Positions 36,615 through 43,574 of a stretch of 64,000 nucleotides of DNA are shown piece after piece (the first letter of the stretch is position 1; every line of letters begins with the position of its first letter). The stretch spans positions 1 through 64,000 of the forward strand of contig CAMDQN010000001.1 of the NCBI GenBank assembly GCA_945905925.1, written 5' to 3'. The position numbers were made by a program, and so were the translations under genes. The DNA comes from Singulisphaera sp. GP187 (GTDB lineage Bacteria; Planctomycetota; Planctomycetia; Gemmatales; Gemmataceae). The notes beneath the pieces were generated by a model. That model was not told where the DNA came from and did not search any database. It worked only from the letters and a program-made list of their open reading frames with translations.

Positions 36615-36697
36615 TGGGTAGGGAGGGATTTGAACCCCCGAATCCCGAAGGAGCCAGATTTACAGTCTGGTGCAATTGACCACTCTGCCACCTACCC
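36615..36697 (-). tRNA. tRNA-Tyr(GTA)
   Basis: GGGTAGGTGGCAGAGTGGTCAATTGCACCAGACTGTAAATCTGG plus long variable arm. Confidence 0.92.
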
Positions 36698-36757
36698 GTG
36701 AACCGTCACCGTCCTCCGCGAACACTTCTGTTGTATGACCCCTGACTGGGAGTGAAA

Positions 36758-36829
36758 AGCTCGCGGAGGGAGTTGAACCCACGACCTGCGGTTTACAAAA
36801 CCGCTGCTCTACCACTGAGCTACACGAGC
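36758..36829 (-). tRNA. tRNA-Thr(TGT)
   Basis: GCTCGTGTAGCTCAGTGGTAGAGCAGCGGTTTTGTAAACCGC...GTGGGTTCAACTCCCTCCGCGAGC. Confidence 0.92.
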
Positions 36830-36971
36830 AAAACGCTTCTCTTTTCAGCCCTTCCCGCCCCTCTCCGGGGGAACGGTATCCTCACAGTACACCCGAAACG
36901 ACACCCGACAAGTCCGACTTTCTCCTTCCTCCACCAGACAGGCCAACGGGACGAGAAGGTTCGCGGGCGGC

Positions 36972-37793
36972 TCACGGAAGTTGCAACTTCGGTTGCCACA
37001 CGAGTATTTCGCCCTTGCCGGGCACCGCGGCGTCGCCGATGTGGCGCTGGTAACCGCCCGCGATCGCTTCGTGTGGCAGTGCGAACCCGAGTGACGCGAG
37101 GTGCTTCGCGTAGAGGCCCATAAACGACGGGTTGTACACACACGCGGTCGCGAACGTCGGCATCAACTTGAGCGGTTTGAGGCTGATGATGGTGCCGCGT
37201 TGCATCCACGCGCCGGTGCGCTGCTCGGCTCCGCTCATCAGCACGATGGTGCCGCCCTTCATCTGAAGCCCGGCGAAGTCACGAACTGGGCCGCGAACCG
37301 CGATCAAACCGCGCTTCATTCTCATACCGATCTCGATCCCCGCGGAGCCTTCCACGAGGATTGTGCCGCCGCTGATGCCGCTCATGCTACCGCGATACGC
37401 GGACCCGAGTTGCGCGCCCGCGTTACCGCGAACGTGGATGATACCGCCGGACATCTCGCCACCGACCCAGTCGGTCGCGTTACCGGTCACTTCGATGCTT
37501 CCGCCTTTCATGTACGCGCCGACGTGCATTCCCACGTTGCCAACGACGCGAACCCGTCCGCGTGTCATGTTGCGGCCGATCCACTTCACTTTGGTGAGGT
37601 CGCCGCGAATCTCGACGTCGTCGCTCCCCTCCCCTTCCACTGTGAACATCTCATCGAGTCGAAGTTGGCGCTTGCCGAGCATCACGGGCAGGGCGCGAAC
37701 GTCCGCGTGCGGCAGCGGCGCGAGCACGTCAGGCGTGAGGATTTCCGCCTCAAGCGGCACCGTTAGCGATTCTTTGAGCGTGAGTGTGAGCAT
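36972..37793 (-). CDS. fhcC: Formylmethanofuran dehydrogenase subunit C (GXGXG domain)
   Basis: Beta-helix GGEMSGGIIHVRGNAGAQLGSAYRGSMSGISGGTILVEGSAGIEIGMRMKRGLIAVRGP. Confidence 0.92.
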   Translation of the reverse strand: MLTLTLKESLTVPLEAEILTPDVLAPLPHADVRALPVMLGKRQLRLDEMFTVEGEGSDDVEIRGDLTKVKWIGRNMTRGRVRVVGNVGMHVGAYMKGGSIEVTGNATDWVGGEMSGGIIHVRGNAGAQLGSAYRGSMSGISGGTILVEGSAGIEIGMRMKRGLIAVRGPVRDFAGLQMKGGTIVLMSGAEQRTGAWMQRGTIISLKPLKLMPTFATACVYNPSFMGLYAKHLASLGFALPHEAIAGGYQRHIGDAAVPGKGEILVWQPKLQLP

Positions 37794-37794
37794 G

Positions 37795-37862
37795 AGTAGT
37801 AGGCACACTCCTTGTGCCGTGGCTTGTGGGTGAAGAACGGCACACGGAGTGTGCCTACTACT
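37795..37862. repeat. Inverted repeat element, 26-nt arms
   Basis: agtagtaggcacactccttgtgccgt ... acggcacacggagtgtgcctactact, 1 mismatch. Confidence 0.9.
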
Positions 37863-39501
37863 TTGAAACGCACGCGTTGCACGCGTGGACTTCCAGCCCG
37901 TGAACGCACTCTTCGGTTACCGGGTAGTTCTCGAATGACATCGTATAGTGCTGCTGGAACAGCGGGCGAAGATAGTCCTCGATGGCCGGATCGTAATCGG
38001 GCCGCGTCGCGAATTGACTCCCTTCGATGGAGTTCCGAATCTCGCCTTCCTCCACGATCAACTGCCCGGACTTGAAGACGAATCTCGGGTAGGAGAACAT
38101 CTCCATCGGGTCTTTCACGTCGTTGAAGATCGCGATGTCCGCGTCCGCACCGATCCCGAGGTGACCCTTCTGCGCGAGGCCGAGCGTCCGCGCTGGAGCG
38201 GCGGAAGTGATGATCGCGATTTCGCCGAGTGTGTACTCGCGGTCGAGATCTGGGAGCACCATTCCGGCGCGTGCCTTGTCCGAGAACGCCTTCAGTTGCT
38301 CCTTGCGGAACTCCTTGTCCATCAACAGCCGCACGATTTCGGGGTAGCGCCAGAAGCACGCGCCGTTGGGGTGGTCCGTCGTGAGGCACACGCGCCACGG
38401 GTCGGTGATGAGGAGCATCAGTTCGAGGCCGACGGCCCACTGTATCGCGTTGACGAGGTTCTTTTCCTTGTAGGTGTAGGGCACGACGCCGCACCCGGTT
38501 TCGTTCTCAACGTCGAGGTTGCCCCACTTGCGACCCGTCAGTTCGTGGAGCAGGTGCTGCCACGGGCCGTCCGCGGTGATGGTAACCGTGTCGCCGAACA
38601 GCACCGCACCCGCGTCACAAGTTAAGTTCGGGTGCGTGTTGAAGTACTCCGCGATCGGCACAGCCGCGGACTTCATGGTGTACCAGTCGTCGCCGCCGTA
38701 GGCGTGGTACTGGAGATGCGCCATGTGGGCGCGGTTGCCCTCCAACAGCTTCATCGTTTCGAGCGTGGTGGTGTAGTTGCCCGGTGCGCCGAGGTTGTTG
38801 CAGTGAAGGTGAATCGGGTGCGGCAGGCTCAGTTGGTCCGCGATGTCGGCGAGCGCCTTGATGATCGTCGCGGGCGTGACCTTCTTGTAACCGGGCACGA
38901 CGTCGTTGAGGCCCTTGCAGTCTTTGCCCCACTTCCACCCCGCGACGCCACCGGGGTTCACGGCCTTGATGCCGTAAGCTTTCGCGGCCCACACCTGCCA
39001 CCCCGCGACCTGCTTCGCGCGCTCGAACTCGTCGTTTTCGAGCAGGTCGAGAATGATCTCGTTGTTCGCCATCAGCACGCAACAGCATTTGTCGATGATG
39101 GGTGTGTCGCGAAGTTCCTCGTGTGTGTGCTTGGCGGAGATGAGCGGCACGGCGGCTTCGTTCGCGGTGGTCCAGCCCATGCCCGCGTAGACGTAGCCCG
39201 TGGCGAACGTGGTGGGCGTGCTGCCCGCGATCCCCGCCCGGCACTGCGGCGTATGAAAGATCGGCCGCGCCTTGCGGTGCTGTTCGGGGATGAGTCCGCG
39301 AGCGAAGTTGAGCGCCGCGCCGCCGATGTGCGTGTGAACATCGACGCCACCGGGGAACACGATCATGCCGCGCGCGTCGATGACGCGCGCGCTGGCGTCC
39401 ACACTGGCGACGACCTTCCCGCCGGCGACGCAGACGTCTTGCACGACGCCATCGACGCCGTTCTTGGGGTCGTAAACTTTCCCGCCCGTGATCCGAAGCA
39501 T
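37858..39501 (-). CDS. fhcA: Formylmethanofuran dehydrogenase subunit A (amidohydrolase)
   Basis: MLRITGGKVYDPKNGVDGVVQDVCV...FPGGVDVHTHIGGAALNFARGLIPEQH; HPIHLHCNNLGAPGNYTTTLET; LTTDHPNGACFWRYPEI. Confidence 0.95.
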   Translation of the reverse strand: MLRITGGKVYDPKNGVDGVVQDVCVAGGKVVASVDASARVIDARGMIVFPGGVDVHTHIGGAALNFARGLIPEQHRKARPIFHTPQCRAGIAGSTPTTFATGYVYAGMGWTTANEAAVPLISAKHTHEELRDTPIIDKCCCVLMANNEIILDLLENDEFERAKQVAGWQVWAAKAYGIKAVNPGGVAGWKWGKDCKGLNDVVPGYKKVTPATIIKALADIADQLSLPHPIHLHCNNLGAPGNYTTTLETMKLLEGNRAHMAHLQYHAYGGDDWYTMKSAAVPIAEYFNTHPNLTCDAGAVLFGDTVTITADGPWQHLLHELTGRKWGNLDVENETGCGVVPYTYKEKNLVNAIQWAVGLELMLLITDPWRVCLTTDHPNGACFWRYPEIVRLLMDKEFRKEQLKAFSDKARAGMVLPDLDREYTLGEIAIITSAAPARTLGLAQKGHLGIGADADIAIFNDVKDPMEMFSYPRFVFKSGQLIVEEGEIRNSIEGSQFATRPDYDPAIEDYLRPLFQQHYTMSFENYPVTEECVHGLEVHACNACVSK

Positions 39502-40406
39502 TATTTCGTTCCCTGTCCGCAAATGATCTCGTTGTGGTAACGGACGTATTCTTCGTTGATTGAATGCCCGGCAACGAGCGTGAGGTCTTCGGCTGACAGA
39601 GTGCGCGCCCCGTAATCCAATTCGGCGTGATGATTCGGACAGACGCAGACGATATTGTCCTTCGTGTCGAAGCCCTTATGAGGGTTACCGAGAGGGCGCA
39701 TGTGATGAGCTTCAGCGTAGGACGAACCGTCGGGTAGTTTGATCGTGTGCTTGCAAATCTGACACTTGTAATTGTGGAGCGCCTTGACTTGCTTCGCCAA
39801 CTTTGTGTCTCGAAGGATCCGATATGCCGTCGATTTGTAGCGCGGCGGTGGTTGGGGGAGATCGCTGGCTTTCGGCGTGGTTGGAATCGCCCCTGTCTCG
39901 CCGTTGATTCTCTGGAGCGCATACCTCGCCGCACTCGGTGTACAGGAGGTGCCCTTATACTGCGCGAGCGTCGTCAGCTTTTTCGAGAGGTACGTCTGCT
40001 GTAAAGGATTGCCATTCACGTCATTGCTGTCCCACCCACCGACGACGTTGCGATACACTCCGTCATCCTTCCCCGAATATTTCTGCGGTTTGAACTTCGG
40101 ATCGAGAAAGCACCAGTGAAGTCTTCCTCCATGAAACGTGATCCAAAGCGTTGATCCGTCGTCTTCAAAAAAATGGCGCACTTCGTTGCGAGATCGGGAC
40201 GCCTCCCTCTCTGAATAGTCATCATCGAGGAAGCTTTGCCGCAGCTTGTCCCACTGTCCGTTGCAGCAGGCCGTGAAACGTGAAACGCGCGCGGTTCCGA
40301 ATCCAAGACGGATGATCCCGTTCGTTAAGCACTCAGGTTCCCATTCGCCGCCCGTACCGAGTTTGATGTACCGGACGATGCTCTTTGGGTTAATTGTTTT
40401 GGGCAT
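39501..40406 (-). CDS. HNH endonuclease
   Basis: CQICKHTIKLPDGSSYAEAHHMRPLGNPHKGFDTKDNIVCVCPNHHAELDYGAR; stop overlaps fhcA start (TAATG). Confidence 0.85.
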   Translation of the reverse strand: MPKTINPKSIVRYIKLGTGGEWEPECLTNGIIRLGFGTARVSRFTACCNGQWDKLRQSFLDDDYSEREASRSRNEVRHFFEDDGSTLWITFHGGRLHWCFLDPKFKPQKYSGKDDGVYRNVVGGWDSNDVNGNPLQQTYLSKKLTTLAQYKGTSCTPSAARYALQRINGETGAIPTTPKASDLPQPPPRYKSTAYRILRDTKLAKQVKALHNYKCQICKHTIKLPDGSSYAEAHHMRPLGNPHKGFDTKDNIVCVCPNHHAELDYGARTLSAEDLTLVAGHSINEEYVRYHNEIICGQGTK

Positions 40407-40454
40407 CTGCTTCGCCTCTAAAAAACGTTGCTCGGATCTCTGTTTCCCCGCTGG

Positions 40455-41819
40455 CTACGTAACCTGTGCCCCGGTTCGCGTGACGGGGTACCACGCGGGT
40501 TTCTTCTGCACGGCCGCGACGATCTTCTTCATCACCTCTTCGTCACTCGGGTACGGCGACTTCAGCGGCGGGCGTAGCGGCATCGGCACTTCGTCCATCC
40601 GGTACGCGGTGCCCGGCGCACTGATGCCCGCGACCGATGTCGTGATGTGAACCCGAGCCAACCGACTCGTGTGCGTTACCTTCGGGTCGAGCACGATCGT
40701 TGGCGTCCGCGTCAAATGCTCGATCGCGGGCTTCGGCATCGTCGCGCCGGGGTCGGCGCCGAGAACAAGTGTCGCGTCGTTGTCGCCGCGAACCAGGAGG
40801 TCGATGGTCGAGTATTCGCCCGGGTTGAAGCGCGGGTAGCCGCGCGTGAGGCTGATTCCGAACGGGTAAGAGAACGTGTACCGCATCACCACGTCGGCAC
40901 CGGTCACGTTCCCGTGACCGCGCATCGGCATCGCGACGAACTTCGTGTACGCGTTTAACTCCGCCGCGAGGATGAGGGCCGCGGCACTGTTCATGTGCTT
41001 GCCCCGCGTCATGGACAGACCCATGCCGAAGAACAACACGCCGAACTTCGCGGCCTTCATCCGGTTCACGAGGTCTTGGAGTTGCTCCAACGTGAGACCG
41101 GTTTCGGCGGCGGCTTCGGCGCTTACCGTCTGGCCCTTCACCAGCGCGCGGAGAATGGTGAGCATCTCGAAGTCTTTGCCCGGGCGCACCTGAAGGAAGA
41201 TGTCCGCGGCCTTCGCGCTCATCGTTTCGCGGATGTCAACGAGCACCATCGTGCGGTCTTTGCGACCACGCGGCAGGAACTTCCCCTTCTGCGTGAGGGT
41301 GTATCGCGTGAAATGCCGCGGGTGGCACTCGGCCGGGTTGCCGCCCCAGTAGATGATGAAGTCGGCCCGGTTCTTCACTTCGCCCAACGTACAGGTCACC
41401 TTACCGCCCAACTGGGCGGCTATTTCAGTGGGACCGTGTCAGAGGGATGTGTGACTGTCGATCACGCCGCCGACCAACTCCGCGAGCCACACGGCTTCGC
41501 GCTGGGCTTCGCAGGTGGTGTTGCTCAAGCCGTAGATCAGCGGCATGTTCGCTTTGTGAAGGAACTCCGCCGCCGCTTCGACCGCTTCGTCAACGGTGGC
41601 TTCCTTGCCGTCGATGAGTGCGTCGGGGTAGAGACGTTCTGCGGTGTGGTTCTTGAACCACGCTTCGCCGAGGATGCACGCGCGCTTGGTTTCGACGATG
41701 CGCGTGGCGTCGGCGTGTAACTCGATGTCGTCGCACACGCACCCGCAGAACGTGCAGGTCGCGTTCTTCACGATCTTGAGCGCGTGTTTCACAGGCTCGG
41801 TTGCTGTTGCGATCGTCAT
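40455..41819 (-). CDS. fwdB: Formylmethanofuran dehydrogenase subunit B, predicted selenoprotein (TGA at 41441..41439 read as Sec)
   Basis: N-half CTFCGCVCDDIELHAD...VWLAELVGGVIDSHTSL, then TGA, then same-frame HGPTEIAAQLGGKVTCTLGEVKNRADFIIYWGGNPAECHPRHFTRY. UHGP/CHGP is the catalytic Cys/Sec motif of FwdB/FmdB and formate dehydrogenases. Confidence 0.85.
41394..41435 (-). promoter_or_regulatory. Candidate bacterial SECIS stem-loop downstream of the fwdB TGA
   Basis: UGA CAC GGUC(CC)ACU GAAAUA GCCGCCC-AGUU-GGGCGGU AA GGUGACC: 7-bp apical stem (6 WC plus 1 GU), tetraloop AGUU 26-29 nt after UGA, lower stem GGUC/GACC plus ACU/GGU with a CC bulge. Confidence 0.65.
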
Positions 41820-41842
41820 GGTGTCGCGTCAATGTGGAGAGG

Positions 41843-42052
41843 TTACTGCGGCTTCGGTTCAGACTGCGAACCGCCCGAACTGGGCGGTGGGGCGAGGAAT
41901 GCTCAGCCGAGCGCGCGCCCACGGAAACTTCCGCGGATGCGTCGCGGCATGAACCGTCCAGGCTCGATCTCTTCCCACGGCGATTCCGTGGTGTCGAGAG
42001 GATGCGAAGCGGCCTGCTCTTGCGCGTCGGTCGGTTTGTCGTTGGTGTTCAT
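41843..42052 (-). CDS. Small basic ORF between fwdD and fwdB; 49 aa to TGA at 41905..41903, or 69 aa if TGA is read through
   Basis: MNTNDKPTDAQEQAASHPLDTTESPWEEIEPGRFMPRRIRGSFRGRALG-TGA-AFLAPPPSSGGSQSEPKPQ-TAA; absent from the supplied ORF track. Confidence 0.5.
41870..41888 (-). promoter_or_regulatory. Second SECIS-like stem-loop after the small-ORF TGA
   Basis: ACCGCCC-AGUUC-GGGCGGU, perfect 7-bp stem, loop 22-26 nt after UGA; almost identical to the fwdB apical stem GCCGCCC-AGUU-GGGCGGU. Confidence 0.45.
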
Positions 42053-42074
42053 CGTTGCTCCAAGAAGCACCCCC

Positions 42075-42151
42075 CCAACCCCTCCCTAAGAAGGAAGGTG
42101 GAGCCGGAGTTTGAAGTCCCCCCCTTAGGGGAGGAGTTGGGGAGGGGTTGG
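42075..42151. repeat. Inverted repeat element overlapping the 3' end of fwdD
   Basis: ccaacccctccc ... gggaggggttgg. Confidence 0.75.
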
Positions 42152-42478
42152 TTCCACCACTTCCACTTCCACGTCCCAGCCCTTCGAGGTCGGCATCCCG
42201 GTGCCGTCTGTGTCGCCGCCCATGAGCTGGCACGTCGGCGGACCGTAGGGCACGAACAACATCCCACGCGGCACGTTCGCTTCCTTGCACTGGAACTCCG
42301 CTTCACCGATCTCCGTTCGCACGCGAATCGTCGCGCCGCTCACGACTCCGAGTTCCATCATGTCTTCCGGGTGCATCGTCATCGTGCTTACGATGGTCTT
42401 GTACTCGTCGCCGTCCTTGCCGACGTTGATCTGAACACCTTGCTTGTTGGTACGAATCGGCATTAACAGGAAGTGCAT
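42125..42478 (-). CDS. fwdD: Molybdopterin dinucleotide-binding subunit, FwdD/FmdD-like
   Basis: HPEDMMELGVVSGATIRVRTEIGEAEFQCKEANVPRGMLFVPYGPPTCQLMGGDTDGTGMPTSKGWDVEVE. Confidence 0.8.
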   Translation of the reverse strand: MHFLLMPIRTNKQGVQINVGKDGDEYKTIVSTMTMHPEDMMELGVVSGATIRVRTEIGEAEFQCKEANVPRGMLFVPYGPPTCQLMGGDTDGTGMPTSKGWDVEVEVVEPTPPQLLP

Positions 42479-42586
42479 GACCGGCATCAAAAGTTCTCGC
42501 AGGGCGGGAACAGCCATATTATCGGTTGCGGCGTACGCGGCAAACGAATACACGATTCACTATTCCCACGCCGGAGAGAACCCGCC

Positions 42587-43519
42587 TTGCTAACCCTCAA
42601 CGCCGTCGAAATCCAAGACACGTTCGCCGAAGCGTTCCCGATGACCGCCGCGCGCGTGCTGGTCACCGCGGAGACGATCGGTTGGGCACGCACCGCCGGA
42701 CAAAGCGCCACCGGGTACGCGGCGAGCGTCATCGGCTGCGACGCAGAAGCCGGTATCGAGCGCGAACTTTCGCCTGACGAAACCCCCGACGGGCGCCCCG
42801 GCGTGTCGCTGCTGTTCTTCGGTTTCAGTCGCGACGCGCTTCAAAAGGCAATCGCGAATCGCGTGGCAAACTGCGTGCTAACGTGCGCGACGACCGCGTG
42901 TTTCAACGGCTTGGCCGGCGATCCGGGAAAGACGATTCGCGTCGGCGGCGTGCTGCGATACTTTGGCGATGGCTGGCAGATTAGTAAGCTCCTCGACGGC
43001 AAACGCTACTGGCGCATGCCGACGATGGACGGCGAGTTCCTCTGCGAAGACACGTTCGGCACGGTGAAGGGCGTCGGCGGCGGGAACTTCCTCATCCTCG
43101 GCGAAACGCAATCACAAACGCTCGCGGCAGCGGAAGCGGCAGTCACCGCGATCCGGCGACTTCCCGGCGTGATACTGCCGTTCCCCGGCGGCGTGGTCCG
43201 CAGCGGAAGCAAAGTGGGCAGCAAGTACAAGGGGCTGAAGGCGAGCACCAACGACGCGTACTGCCCGACGCTTCGCGGGGTGGTGAAGTCCGCACTCCCA
43301 GCAGGCGTGAACGCGGTGTACGAACTCGTTTTCGATGGCCTCGACTTGGCGACAGTGGAACGCGCGACCTGGGAAGGAATGCTCGCCGCGACAAGATGCC
43401 CCGGCGTGACACAGATCACCGCAGGCAACTACGGCGGCAAACTCGGCCCGCACCACATCCACCTCGCGAAGCTCATTCAGGGCGCAAATTCATCGACAGA
43501 CGGTTCGCGAGTCGGATAA
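42587..43519 (+). CDS. ftr: Formylmethanofuran--tetrahydromethanopterin N-formyltransferase
   Basis: IQDTFAEAFPMTAARVLVTA, TACFNGLAGD, GGGNFLILG, RCPGVTQITAGNYGGKLGPHHIHL; TTG start assumed. Confidence 0.92.
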   Translation: MLTLNAVEIQDTFAEAFPMTAARVLVTAETIGWARTAGQSATGYAASVIGCDAEAGIERELSPDETPDGRPGVSLLFFGFSRDALQKAIANRVANCVLTCATTACFNGLAGDPGKTIRVGGVLRYFGDGWQISKLLDGKRYWRMPTMDGEFLCEDTFGTVKGVGGGNFLILGETQSQTLAAAEAAVTAIRRLPGVILPFPGGVVRSGSKVGSKYKGLKASTNDAYCPTLRGVVKSALPAGVNAVYELVFDGLDLATVERATWEGMLAATRCPGVTQITAGNYGGKLGPHHIHLAKLIQGANSSTDGSRVG

Positions 43520-43574
43520 ACTGAGTTGTAAACGCAATCACTCGCGATCCTCCCGCCAACAGCCCCAACACACA

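Noticed and set aside
40455-41411. Treating the C-terminal half of fwdB as a separate gene starting at TTG
   Set aside because: It starts mid-domain and is in frame with the N-terminal half; a single gene with Sec explains it better.
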